NCBI RefSeq assembly: GCF_019703515.2
Contig: NC_059368.1
Location: 33,320,735-33,384,734, forward strand
Origin: Myxocyprinus asiaticus
Taxonomy: Eukaryota > Chordata > Actinopteri > Cypriniformes > Catostomidae
Reading direction: 5' to 3'
Length of the DNA: 64,000 nucleotides
Part shown: in pieces, positions 12,008 through 23,497 of the stretch
Layout of the letters: each line of letters starts with the position of its first letter
Position numbering within the stretch: position 1 is the first letter of the stretch
Notes under the pieces: model-generated
The model's database searches: none
Seen by the model: the letters and a program-made list of their open reading frames with translations, nothing else
What the model was told of the DNA's origin: nothing
Program-made: the position numbers and the translations under genes

Positions 12008-13610
12008 CAGTGCTTCTGGAAAGTATTCACAGCGCTTCACTTTTTCCACATTTTGTTATGTTACAGCCTTATTCCAAAATTGATTATTTCCTCAATTCTA
12101 CAAACAATACCCCATAATGACAATGTGAAAGAAGTTTGTTTGAAATCTTTGCAAATTTATTTAAAAAAAAAAAAAAAAAAAAAAAAATCACATGTACATA
12201 AGTATTTGCAGCCTTTGCTCAATCCTTTGTTGAAGCACCTTTGGCACCAATTTCAGCCTCAAGTCTTTTTGGGTATGATGCTACAAGCTTGGCACACCTA
12301 TTTTTGGGCAGTTTCTCCCATTCTTCTTTGCAGGACCTCTCAAGCTCCATCAGATTGGATGGGGAGCGTCGGTGCACAGCCATTTTCAGATCGCGCCAGA
12401 GATGTTCAATCGGGTTCAAGTCGGGGCTCTGGCTGGGCCACTCAAGGACATTCACAGAGTTGTCCCGGAGCCACTCCTTTGTTATCTTGGCTGTGTGCTT
12501 AGGTTCATCTTCCAACAGGACAACGACCTTTCGCCCCAGTCTGAGGTCCAGAGTGCTCTGGAGCAGGTTTTCATCAAGGATGTCTCTGTACATTGCTGCA
12601 TTCATCTTTCCTTCGAGCCTGACTAGTCTCCCAGTTCCTGCCACTGAAAAACATCCCCACAGCATGATGCTGCCACCACCATGCTTCACTGTAGGGATGG
12701 TATTGGCCAGGTGATGAGCGGTGCCTGGTTTCCTCCAGACATGATGCTTGCCATTCAGGCCAAAGAGTTCAATCTTTGTTTCTCATGGTCTGAGAGTCCT
12801 TCAGGTGTCTTTTGGCAAACTCCAGGCGGGATGTCATTTGCCTTTTACTGAGGAGTGGCTTCCGTTTGGCCACTCTACCATACAGGCCTGATTGGTGGAG
12901 TGCTGCAGAGATGGTTGCTCTTCTGGAAGGTTCTCCTCTCTCCACAGAGAAATGCTGGAGCTCTGTCAGAGTGACCATCGGGTTCTTGGTCACCTCCCTG
13001 ACTAAGGCCCTTCTCCCCCGATCGCTCAGTTTGGCTGGGCGGCCAGCTCTAGGAAGAGTCCTGGTGGTTCCAAACTTCTTCCATTTACGGATGATGGAGG
13101 CCACTGTGCTCATTGGGACCTTCAATGCTGCAGAAACTTTTCTGTACCCTTCCCCAGATATGTGCCTCGATACAATCCTGTCTCAGAGGTCTACAGAAAA
13201 TTCCTTGGACTTCATGGCTTGGTTTGTGCTCTGACATGCACTGTTAACTGTGGGACCTTATATAGACAGTTGTGTGCCTTTCCAAATCATGTCCAATCAA
13301 CTGAATTTACCACAGGTGGACTCCAATCAAGTTGTAGAAACATCTCAAGGATGATCAGTGGAAACAGGATGCACCTGAGCTCAGTTTTGAGTGTCATGGC
13401 AAAGGCTGTGAATACTTATGTACATGTGATTTTTTTTTTTATTCTTTTATTTCTAATAAATTTGCAAAGATTTCAAACAAACTTCTTTCATGTTGTCATT
13501 ATGGGGTATTGTTTGTAGAATTTTGAGGAAAATAATGAATTTAATCCAAGGCTGTAACATAACAAAATGTGGAAAAAGTGAAGCGCTGTGAATACTTTCC
13601 GGATGCACTG
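12008..13610 (-). mobile_element. Tc1-type transposon, complete but inactive
   Basis: The element starts CAGTGCTTCTGGAAAG and ends in the reverse complement (cttTCCGGATGCACTG), with about 60 bp of near-perfect terminal inverted repeat at each end. It is flanked by TA on both sides (12006-12007 and 13611-13612), the Tc1/mariner target duplication. The length of 1603 bp is normal for the family. A poly-A tract at 12163-12187 and a poly-T tract near 13431-13440 sit just inside the two repeats. The transposase lies on the minus strand and is broken. Confidence 0.92.
12219..13215 (-). pseudogene. Broken Tc1 transposase
   Basis: The minus-strand frame starts at the ATG at 13213-13215 (MKSKEFSVDL). 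An in-frame TGA at 13183-13185 stands where relatives have Arg. The DNA-binding half follows as 13125-12769: a paired-type HTH (KVPMSTVASIIRKW), the GRPAK hook and the second HTH. A deletion and frameshift near 12690-12770 removes the segment that normally carries the first catalytic Asp. The catalytic half (12689-12219) has the [12 protein letters not shown] box and [11 protein letters not shown] with the final Glu. The central D-N-D-P-K-H box reads E-D-E-P-K-H, so the second Asp is also lost. Dead on three counts. Confidence 0.9.
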
Positions 13611-14256
13611 TAACCTCTGGAGTCAAATGGATTACTTTTATTCTGACTTTTGGAGCTTCAAAATTTTGGCACCCATTCACTTGCATTGTATGGACCAAAA
13701 GAGCAGAGAAATCCTTCTAAAAAAATCTTCATTTGAGTTCAGCAGATGAAAGAAAGTCATACACATCTGGGATGGCATAAGGGTAAGTAAATGATGAGAG
13801 AATTTTCAATTTTGGGTATAACTAGACAATGAATATAGAAATGAAGTAACTATATACGTATGTATGTGTGTGTGTATATATATATATATGGCAAATTATA
13901 TTAACATGTAAATTATATACAGAACTTATACTGCACAATTAAATCAATAAATAAAGAAAATGGCAGAATACTTACATATTGCTGCTTGTGCTACACATAA
14001 TTCCTCATTTAAAATGTAACCCTCCCCTCCTAGTTTTCATTTATGCAAAATCATTAACGACTTTGTCAAATCTGCCCAGCAATCAAATGGTTGATACTTA
14101 TTTTCTTAAGACCTTAAGTCGATCCTGTCATGGTGTGCCTATACTATTGATTATGGTTATCTTATGTTTTTTCAATATGTAAGAATGCATTATAAACATC
14201 TATAATCCTAACCATTTAGAGCCTTTTAGGCTGAAAAGCCTGTCAGGAACAACTCA

Positions 14257-14460
14257 GGGCACCTTTCCCCCATCGCGATCTTGCAAGCTCTGTGCGGGGG
14301 TGGGGTGGCATGATTTGGGGCACCTCTTTCCCATCGCAATCTTGCTAGCTCGGGGCGGGGTGGCACAATTTGGGGCACCTTTCACCCATTGCGAGCCATG
14401 AGTGGGATGGAACAATTCGGGGCACCTTTCTCCCATCGCAATCTTGTGAGCTCTGTGTCT
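14257..14460. repeat. GC-rich minisatellite, four units
   Basis: Four imperfect direct repeats begin with gggcacctttc-type sequence at about 14257, 14318, 14373 and 14420, giving unit lengths of 61, 55 and 47 bases. Each unit then contains cccatcgcaatcttg and, in most, a gctcggggcggggtgg-type block. The spacing drift indicates independent indels. Confidence 0.85.
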
Positions 14461-16215
14461 ATATCACCTATGCCAGGGTCCGCTACTGCCTCTTTGTCTC
14501 TGGTTCTATACTCTCATGTTCGTGAATACAGTGTCCTTGAGAGCTTCAGATAAATGTAAGCAGAGAATATTTTGATTAGCTACTGCTAATAGCAGCCGCG
14601 GCCTGTGCAATTTAAGTCTAGGCCTTCAGTGCGATTCATGCCATTAAGAAAACATAGTTTCACAATGAATAAAACACAGTATGCCCATCATACATTACAT
14701 GGCAGTCAACTAATAATACCAATTGACATTTTAAAAACACGTCCACGAAAAAAAGCCAGAACCAAGGAGGTCTAATTCAAAGAAAAAGCTCTCTAATAGT
14801 ATTTGCTATTTAAATGTTGCTTGCAATAAATTTTGTTTTGTCAGGGTACATGGTTACTTTTCAAAACTTGATCCGACACTGAATGCTCAAGCAGCCTAAT
14901 TTACACTTAAAAAAACTCCTGATGTTGCTATAACAATGCAAAAAGCACTTACCAATTTGCTTGAAGTGAAAATCAGTCCTCCTTTCCTGTTTAATTAATC
15001 AATCGCATGATCATGCAGAACATCTTAGGTTTTTAAATCCATAAGAATCTCTTTCTTAACGGCAATATCATCAGTGATGACAGCCGACTCATCAGCAAGA
15101 TCTCGCACTCTTCGCTTTCAAATTACGCACATCACTTAAAGTGTGATTGCCTCACTCAAGGCCAGCTAGAAGGCCTGGACTGGGACATATCATAAAGACC
15201 ACAGCCACAAGAACAAATAAATCAATCTGATTGGCTGATGAATCTGACAGTCTGACTTTAGATGCCTATTCACTGCAGTGCTGAGGGTTTCTATGGAAAT
15301 TCTGAAGGCCTGACGAGGTGGAGCTCAGACTCACACGCTGCTTCGACTAACGAGCATGGCTTCGGGCATGCGATTTGTGAAACAGTTGTCACACTTTGCT
15401 TGTAAGCATCGAGGAATAAATTCTGATTGGATACATTTTTTTTGTGTTTTGCTATTCATTTGTAGATTAATTAGGAGTTGAAAGCGATTGCAAATACATA
15501 GGCTAAAAGGTCAATGAGAATGAAAAGATGAAAAAATATTTATTTATAAGGCATGTTACACCAGCAGAGAAGGCTTTGCTGGCCCTGAGAAATCGCCACT
15601 GCCTAATAGTGACGGATTGACTTACAGTACGTCTGGACTGCTAACATAAACAGTCCTCCTTTCCATTTCTTTCACCAACATGGAACCTGGCCAACACTTC
15701 AGCATAGACCACATACCACGGTTTAAATGGTACTTTCTATCATATCTAAAACTAATCAGCCCCTGTGTGATTTTGTAAAGTAACTGGAACCTTGTGTTAG
15801 CCTTTTACTGCCAGTTCAGTGAGTACATACGTCATGATGCCAGAGGGCTGTTCACGGTGTGTATAGATATCATTAATCATAGCAGAGTCAAAGGGAGTCA
15901 TGAATACTATTTATTGCCTCTGGTAGCTCATGTGTGTTTAAGGTAATATTTGTATTTCACGTAAATGAACAAATTTCCTGGAAAATTTCTGGAATGTTGT
16001 TGCTTTACTGTGGGATTTTCAGAGGACAGTACAGCTGAAAGATTATTTAATGCTGCTTGTATCATCATTTGTCTGTTTGGACATCTAGCTGAACAATTTG
16101 TTACTGTTTGTAATAATATGAGCCATGTCTAGACTCTAAAGGCACGGTCACATTTACCTTCGCTCGATGAAAAATATAATTGTTCACATTTTAGACACTG
16201 GATCTTGAGGAGTTA

Positions 16216-16262
16216 ATGTTGTTATGAGTAATTAATTATATTGTTATGAGTAATTAATTAGT
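16216..16262. repeat. Short tandem duplication
   Basis: The sequence gttatgagtaattaatta occurs twice in a row with a 23-base period. Confidence 0.85.
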
Positions 16263-16852
16263 TACGCAGGCAAAATACAGTAATCTCAATGGGAATCCAT
16301 GCGTTTGTGAATGATTGCGATGGACTTCTGGCAGCAAATAATTTCCACTCTCAGATTTCACGTGGAGTTCAATTTTGACAGGCAAATTTGCTGTGTTGAT
16401 CAATAGGAAGTTGCTTGGTTTGGCAGTGACCTCTGTGTGGGTGGTGCTTTGTACACAGCTACAGTGAATATTCACAATGGACAAGGATATAATTTTAGCA
16501 GTAAGTTTCTTTTTAACTTCACTTTCCCAGAGTACAAAGCGCAGCATTAAAAAAAGGCAACTTGGCAATTTTTATTTATTTTTTATTTTTTTGTGTAGCA
16601 CTTTATAATACTGTTCCCTCATTACTGGATAACTATGCAGGAATTAATGCAGGACAAATGAGTAGTACTAAATTAACATTTCAGTCACTACTATAAACTA
16701 ATAATACTATAATGCATCTGTTTTTAGAAGAGCTCTTTACTGTAGGAACATTGTTTAAATGTAGACTTTTTTACTTTTCTCTGCTTTTTCTTTCAGAAAT
16801 GACACCTTGTATATGAGCGACAGATATGTTTATAGAACACTAAAATCAGCCA

Positions 16853-17080
16853 CAGGGGTGGACTGGGAAGAAGGGTTGGATTAAGGTACTCTAGGTCCCT
16901 GGGTTTACACTTTTACTGAACCCATCAAGTTGTCTCGGGTCCATCAAGTGTTTTGCTGTCCCCTTCTGCATATCGCGGCACCGTTTCATGGCCCCCTTCA
17001 TCTTATCACGGCCCCCTTCATCATATCACGTCCGGCCCACCGGGAAAAGTCCCGGTTCTCCCGATGGCCATCTGCCTCTG
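16853..17080. mobile_element. Short hAT MITE with perfect 8-bp target duplication
   Basis: The left end reads CAGGGGTGGACTGGG. The right end is an imperfect reverse complement (ggccatctgcctctg). Both sides are flanked by exactly ATCAGCCA (16845-16852 and 17081-17088), an 8-bp duplication as made by hAT transposases. The interior (228 bp) has no coding capacity and includes two cacggcccccttcat repeats. Confidence 0.85.
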
Positions 17081-17088
17081 ATCAGCCA

Positions 17089-18200
17089 TAATGTGTTTTT
17101 TACAGAGCAGGTGTATGTTTTTCTGTACCTTTTGCTCTTACTTGAAAAGTTAAACTATATGGCCCTATTTACACCTTGCATTAATTCATATCTGGATAGT
17201 ATCTGGATATCCTTTAACTGGATTACATTTACACCTTGCAGTCAAATGCATCTCCACTATGATCGGATAGAGATCTGATCAAAATTACCCTCACAAAATG
17301 GAAAACACTACCTACAAATTACATCAGAGGCTGTGGTAACTGAATGTTCTCCGTATTTTAGGGAATTTAAAAAAAAACATTAATGGATAACTCAGTTTCT
17401 TTCTAACACTTTTACAGTCAGGGATTTTCCTTCATTGGAAATTTTTCGGCAGCCGCCAAAGCTAAATTTCGGGTTGCCGAAAACAAATTTTATAATATTT
17501 GTCTTGTGATTTACATTTATTCATTTAGCAGACGCTTTTAACCAAAGCAAATTATCTGTCACTGCATTGAGATACCAGCCACATCCAAGATATTTGTGAA
17601 GTGGTGTGCTTAGCTGTGTCCAAATTCCTGAACTTTCAGAGTATGAACTGCTTTGATGAAGCTCCTAATGGGATAGCAAAGTATTAATTAGTTGCACACT
17701 TCAGAAATTCAGTAGATGCAGTATTCATCATATTATTGTTCGCCTAATGTTTCATGAATACTGGGGATTCTCGAACACTCATCAGATGTACTGGTTTTTG
17801 CATACTAGTAGGGAATAACATATTCAGTTTTACAAATGTTATGATTTGACACTACAAATGCGATGTGATCACATGCATTTCTGACTAACTCCAAATGTAG
17901 TTTGAGTGATCAATCACAAATCGTTCTGGACCCCTTCATATATTTAGTGCAGTCCACTCCTGACAAGATCACCCAAGATGGATGTTAATACCAGACATAA
18001 AAAGAGCCCTATATACAGACCCAGCATAACCTTTCAATTGCTCCCTTTCCAACTAACACATTAAAGCAAATCAAAACCTAGATTCAGTTCCTCTCTACCA
18101 AACATCAAAGCACAAGCTCGCTTGTAAATCTTGAATATATCATTATATCTTGTAAGTTGAGATCTAATTCAACCTAAACATATCTTATAACTGCTTAACT

Positions 18201-18254
<54 letters not shown>

Positions 18255-19264
18255 ATTTACCTGAGTAAAACCTGTTCCTGTACCTGGATCAACATCTATC
18301 TTGGTTTATGGGACGACATTTCAACCAATCAGACTTTAGGGTTAGGTTTAGGGCTTTGGGCTATGTTTGTTTTATAGTAATATTGTTCCAAGGCAAAGAG
18401 AGGTTGATGATCCAGGATGCACTTCTTGGTTAAATCACATTACTTTATGAAATATTCACATAATCAAGTACTGTAACAACTTTGTTAGACATCAGAGTAT
18501 ATACTTGTGTATTCACCATTACAAAAGACACTACTGAGAGTACTTTAAAATGCAAATAAATACAAATATGAAAAACTTCAACCACTTTCAGCTGTCTTTC
18601 CAACATTATCATACAGGAAGTCGGCATGTTGTTTCCAAGAGTTCCAGTACCCTAGAATCGGCCACATTATGCTAACTCACAGACAAGTGGCATCTTCTAT
18701 CTGACATTTTTGCATTGGCCGCAGCGTGTTTACCTTCCCTTGTGGTGGGAGTGGAAGTGACCCGGGGTCGGAACCCGTGTTGAAACCAGGAAGTTATCGC
18801 ATTTGCATAATCAATGACTAGTGTGATTCAGATGTTGCATTTTTACTCCACTGATGGTAAGGTTTAGGTCTGGGGATTGGGTTGGGGGATACAGTTTTTA
18901 AAATATGCATTCCTCTTCACTGTTTTACAGCCTGTACAGCTGAATACAACTTGCTTTAGGCACCCGTCTGTGGACATTACACTCAGAAAATGCAGCTCAC
19001 ATATGCCCCTACGCCCAACAACAGTTACCGCTTTGGCCACTGGGGGCAGTGTTTCACATTTCAGTAAAGTCAACCAACTGTGTCCTATTTCACTATGAGA
19101 TCAGTCAGGTCTTTCTAGGATTATTCAGCTTTTGTATAGCTCCTTTTTCTAGCCCCATGGCTCCTCTACAAATACATCCTTACCCAGCAGCCCCCGCTGC
19201 ACAAATCATTGAATGCATAATGAGTTTATTCCACAGAGCAGTTCACAGAGTGCCATCTGAATAT
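17089..19264. other. Non-coding stretch with repeat fragments
   Basis: At 17160-17280 two tttacaccttgca motifs mark an old repeat. At about 17508-17555 a segment reading agcagacgcttttaaccaaagc is the reverse complement of the SINE 3' tail seen at 43443-43465, so it is a SINE or LINE tail fragment. An AT microsatellite lies at about 18204-18255. No coding sequence was supported. Confidence 0.5.
17508..17555 (-). mobile_element. SINE/LINE 3' tail fragment
   Basis: The block contains agcagacgctttt, complementary to the ataaaagcatctgcc tail of the tRNA-derived SINE at 43334-43481. Only the tail is present, so it is a truncated minus-oriented insertion. Confidence 0.55.
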
Positions 19265-19477
19265 CAAGATGGAAATCAAGATGGCGGCGAGTATGGCTGC
19301 TGCGTTGCGAGCTCTGACACAACACTGCAGTTTTTTGTTTGTTTTGTTCACAATTCTATGTTTTTTTTGTCTTGGATGTTGTCTGCCTTATTGTCTACGA
19401 CAGACAAACACTTTTGGACATTGGTGCTGCAATAGCACACCGAAAACCGGACTTTAAATTCCTCAATGTTTAAAAAC

Positions 19478-20458
19478 ATGCCAGCGGAGCCCTTTGTCTG
19501 GGCAGCCCGGCCGCGGAAACGCAGAAGGAAAAGGGGAAATAGAGCCGGCGTTCTCATCAGAGTAAGACGTCATGCAAATTGACCCCCACTACCCAGTATT
19601 CTACTGGCAAATGTTCGGTCTCTGGACAACAAGTTCTGCGAGATGAGAGCGCAGATCTCTTTCCAATGAGAGACGAGGGACTGCTGCATTATCTGCCTTA
19701 CGGAAACTTGGATGTCTGCTGAGATTCCATATTCAGCCATCGAACCCACGGGGTTCTCTGTGCACCGAGCGGACAGAGTGGGTAAAAGCAGAGGTGGTGG
19801 TATATGTTTTATGGTCAACAAATCTGGTGTGATCAGAGGAACGTACATTCTATCAAGTCTTTCTGCTCTCCTGATCTGGAATTTCTCGTGCTTCTGTGTT
19901 GACCATTCTGGCTACCGAGGGAATTCACAGCGGTCATTATAACAGCTGTGTACCCCCCACAAGCCGACACAGACCGGGCACTCAAGGAACTGTATGGGAT
20001 TATAAGCAAGCAGGAAACCGCGCACCCTGAGGCTGCGTTCATTGTGACCGGGGACTTTAACAAAGCCAATTTTAAATCAGTTGCACCAAAATACCACCAA
20101 CACATCAGTTTCAACACACGAGGGGACCAGGTTTTGGATCATTGCTACTCTCCCTTCCGGGATGGCTACAAATCCCTCCCCCGCCCACCATTTGGCAAAT
20201 CCGACCACTCTTCCATTCTGCTTCTGCCCGCCTACAGGCAGGAACTGAAACAGGAAGCACCCACCCTCAGAACGAGCCAGTGCTGGTCGGACCAATCAGA
20301 TTCTACGCTACAAGACTGTTTGATCACATGGACTGGGAGATGTTCCAGTCCGTCTCTGATGACGACATCGAAGTGTACACTGATAGCGTAACGTGTTTCA
20401 TCAGAAAGTGCATAGAGGAACAATACGGATCTACCCCAACCAGAAGCCATGGATAAAT
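19478..20458 (+). pseudogene. LINE endonuclease region, broken
   Basis: From the ATG at 19478 the frame reads MPAEPFVWAARPRKRRRK, the basic linker that precedes the endonuclease, then hits a stop before PPLPSILLANVRSLDNKF at about 19585. Endonuclease landmarks follow in shifting frames: LTETWMS near 19698, VTGDFNKANF near 20046, and GKSDHSSILL near 20195. TGDFN and SDH are catalytic and structural blocks of APE-type endonucleases. At least two stops and two frameshifts prevent a full product. The function would have been target-site nicking for reverse transcription. Confidence 0.8.
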
Positions 20459-22152
20459 AGCGATGTTCACGCTGCACTTGATGTGCGGACCTCCACTTTT
20501 AATTCCGGGAATGCGGAGGAGCATAAACAAGCCAGTTATGCACTCTGCAAAACTATCAGAGCAGCCAAACGCCAGTACAGGAACAAGATTGAAGGACAGT
20601 TTAACACCACCAACTCTAGAAGCATGTGGCGGGGAATTAATATCATCACGGCCTTTAAAGGGAATAAAAACTCCGCCATGGACACCGCTGCCTCTCTCCC
20701 GGATGAACTAAATGCTCTTTATGCTCATTTCGAGGGAAATAACACTGCCCTCATGGAGAGAGCTCTTGTGGCCGAAGCTACATAGGTTAGTTCACTCTCC
20801 GTCTCTGTAGCGGATGTAACCCGATCCTTCCGACAGGTGAATATCCGTAAAGCCGCGGGTCCAGACGGCATTCGGGGCCGCGTCATCAGAGCGTGTGCGA
20901 ACTGACTGGCTGGTGTTTTTACGGACATTTTCAACCTTTCCCTCTACTTGTCTGTGGTCCCCACATGCTTTAAAATGTCCACAATTGTGCCTGTACCAAA
21001 GCAATCCAAAATCACTTGCTTAAATGACTGGCGTCCTGTTGCTCTGACCCCATCATCAGCAAATGCTTTGAGAGACTAATCAGAGATTACATCTGCTCTG
21101 TGCTGCCTCTATCACTGGACCCATTCCAGTTTGCTTACCACAACAACCGCTTCACTGATGATGCCATTGCATCTACAATACACACTGCTCTCTCCCACCT
21201 GGAAAAAAGGAACACTTATGTGAGAATGCTGTTTGTAGACTACAGCTCAGCATTCAACACCATAGTGCCCTCCAAGCTTTATGTGAAACTCCAGGCTCTG
21301 GGCTTAAACAGCTTGCTGTGCAGCTGGTTCCTGGACTTCCTGTCAAGCAGACACCAGGTGGTTAGAATGGGCAGCAACATCTCCTCATCACTGACCCTCA
21401 ACACTGGAGCCCCGCAGGGCTGTGTTCTCAGCCCACTCCTGTATTCCCTGTACACACATGACTGTGTGGCAACACATAGCTCCAATGCCATCATTAAGTT
21501 TGCTGATGATACGACAGTGGTAGGACTGATCACTGACAATGATGAAATGGCCTACACTGAGGAGGTGCTCACTTTGATACACTGGTGTCAGAAGCACAAA
21601 ATCTCCCTCAACATCAGCAAAACAAAGGAGAACACAGAACACAGTCCCATCACCATCAATGGAGCACCGGTGGAGAGAGTCAGCAGCTTCAAGTACCTCG
21701 GTGTCCACATCACTGAGGAACTCACATGGTCCGTCCACACTGAGGCCATTGTGAAGAAGGCTCATCAATGCCTCTTCTTCCTGAGATGGCTGAGGATGTT
21801 TGGAATGAACCGCCACATCCTCACACGGTTCTACACCAGCACTGTAGAGAGCATCCTGACTGGCTGCATCACTGCCTGGTATGGCAATAGCACCGCCCAC
21901 AACCGCAAAGCCCTGCAAAGGGTGGTGTGAACTGCCAGACACATCATCGGAGGTGAGCTTCCCTCCCTCCAGGACATATATACCAGGCGGTGTGTGAAAA
22001 AAGCTCGAAGGATCATCAGAGACTCCAGCCACCCAAGCCATGGGCTGCTCTCACTGCTACCATCAGGCAGGTGGTATCGCAGCATCAGGACCCACACCAG
22101 CCAAATTCATGACAGCTTCTTCCCCCAAGCAATCAGACTTCTGAACTCTTGA
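20393..22152 (+). pseudogene. LINE reverse transcriptase region, broken
   Basis: The linker is open at 20393-20785 (KPWINSDVHAALDVRTSTFN region), then frames break. The main RT frame runs 21100-21930, 276 codons. It contains DPFQFAY, motif A VDYSSAFNTI (residues 46-55), GAPQGCVLSPLLY, and motif C FADDTTVV at about 21499, so the catalytic YxDD-type Asp pair is intact. The frame stops at TGA 21928-21930 inside LQRVV-stop-TARHIIGG, where relatives have Arg. Downstream the same frame continues through ELPSLQDIYTRRC and SFFPQAIRLLNS to the natural stop at 22150-22152. The minus-strand open frame across 21388-22041 is an antisense shadow. Confidence 0.9.
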
Positions 22153-22618
22153 TTTCTCACGATCAATATACATCAGCACTGCACTTTATCAATCTTATTA
22201 TCTCACATTGGACTGTCTTAAATTATATTCTCTCTTAACAACACACTGGCAACTGACTATCAACCGACAGCCTGAATGTCAATACAGTACAATACAACCT
22301 ACTGTATATTTTATATATACTTTTTTATTGTATAATGTGTATTCTATATTGTGTGTATTGTATACTGTACAATATTCTATATTTTGTATATTGTATACTG
22401 TATATTGCATATTATTATTTGTATATTGTGTTGTGTGTAATTATGTGTATATTAGATATGTAAATTGTGATGTGTAAATCTGTTTATTGTAAACTGGTAT
22501 ATGTCTCATCACTGTCACGACTGCTATGTTGCTCGGAACTGCACCCAAGACTTTCACCCACTATTGCACTTGTGTATATGGTTGTGTGACAATAAAAGTG
22601 AAGTGAGTGAAGATCTGC

Positions 22619-23101
22619 TTTGGTCTGCAAAACTAGTGCCAAATGTCAGATTGGAAATTTGAGTGTCTGCATGCCTGCGTGTTTGTGAATGTTCAATAGG
22701 GTTGGAAGGATATCCAATGCTAGGTTTTCTGCTTACAATAAATCTGACATTGTTCAGTGTTCAGAGTGTGGAGCTATGCATTTTGTCAAGAATCTGTGGA
22801 TGTCTTCAGCTGTGGTGACCTAGTATTACTATTCAGAGCATGACCTGCATATTTTTGCTTTCCTTGGTTTTCCTATAATCTTTGCTTGAACTAAACCACA
22901 AACCATGTGGAAAAACATCTCACAAGATTCAAAAGGCGGATCTCATGAAAGTTAAGCTCTGTGAGAAATATTTAATAGCTCAAGACAAATATTAGCATCC
23001 ATATAAAATGGTCCAGAAAGAATGGATATAGTGACCTCATCAGTTCAATGTGATTTGATTTTTCTACTGAAATTTTCATAAACAGTGTGTGAGTGTGTAT
23101 A
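22619..23101. other. Non-coding gap
   Basis: Ordinary A+T-rich sequence between the LINE tail and the next MITE. No gene or repeat end was recognised. Confidence 0.5.
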
Positions 23102-23495
23102 CAGTAGCCCCCAAAAGTATTTGGACACTTTTGGGGAAAGTGTATGAATTGAATTGCTTTAGATAATAAAATATCAATGCGAGTGGTAACTTTTACTTAT
23201 TTTTTCTGAGCCTTTTTTGCAAATAATTTTCACCAACTGTCCACAATGTAATTTTTAGTGAATATATTCAATCCTTTCTCCCAAGCTCACACAATATCCT
23301 TAGAATGCCCTAGCTATTGTTTTATCATTTTTAGCTCAAATATATAATTTGAATTGTGTGTATGTGCTTTATTTCTGTAAAATAAACACCACTTGGTTCA
23401 ATATTTTGTCATTTAATGCAAAGATATTCATACTTTTTTATTTATTTATTTATTCAGTTTGGTTTCAGTATCTTAATACTTTTATGGGGCAGCTG
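23102..23495. mobile_element. Tc1/mariner-type MITE
   Basis: The left end CAGTAGCCCCCAAAAGTATT and the right end (aatacttttatggggcagctg) form an imperfect inverted repeat of about 28 bp. The element is flanked by TA at 23100-23101 and 23496-23497. At 394 bp it has no transposase. TA duplication and ends beginning CAGT point to Tc1/mariner. Confidence 0.75.
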
Positions 23496-23497
23496 TA

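Larger units (their letters stand above)
11501..13825. mobile_element. Fold-back MITE F1, copy 1, split by a Tc1
   Basis: The left arm starts AAAGGGATAGTTCACCC and runs to about 12007. The right arm (13613-13825) is its reverse complement and ends near ttttgggtataact. Both arms contain the same landmarks in opposite orientation: catcccagatgtgtatga, the catttcacttgcattg-type block and the ccatatgact block. The same fold-back sequence recurs at 56598-59850 and from 63745 to the window end. It encodes no protein. A Tc1 element inserted at a TA between the arms. The outermost right bases have diverged. Confidence 0.8.
13826..16852. other. Non-coding stretch
   Basis: Contents include a TATG/TG/TA microsatellite at about 13855-13890, a GC-rich minisatellite at 14257-14460, and a short tandem duplication near 16216-16262. 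The 14480-16850 part is otherwise featureless. The 15170-15660 area contains phrases (ggcctggactgggac, cgtctggactg) that resemble hAT-type ends but do not form a clean pair. No coding sequence could be supported. Confidence 0.5.
19265..22618 (+). mobile_element. L2-clade LINE, nearly full length
   Basis: A plus-strand non-LTR retrotransposon. A short 5' region begins at an aagatggcggcg sequence. It is followed by a basic linker, an AP-type endonuclease (19580-20240), reverse transcriptase (about 20990-21930), a C-terminal tail to the stop at 22150-22152, and a 3' UTR ending in caataaaagtgaagtgagtg near 22592-22614. Frames are broken in several places. The 3' end shows a short tgaagtgagtga-type repeat, not a long poly-A, as L2/CR1-group LINEs do. 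The clade call rests on the RT motif wording and could be another CR1-group lineage. Confidence 0.85.

Noticed and set aside
12241..12714. 157-codon plus-strand open frame
   Set aside because: It is the antisense shadow of the Tc1 transposase catalytic half.
14257..14460. CRISPR-like array
   Set aside because: Units are contiguous degenerate repeats of changing length without unique spacers, in an animal genome.
15170..15660. Additional hAT element from ctggactgggac-type motifs
   Set aside because: No matching pair of ends with an 8-bp duplication could be found.
21388..22041. 217-codon minus-strand open frame
   Set aside because: It lies antisense to the LINE reverse transcriptase, whose plus-strand motifs are unmistakable.
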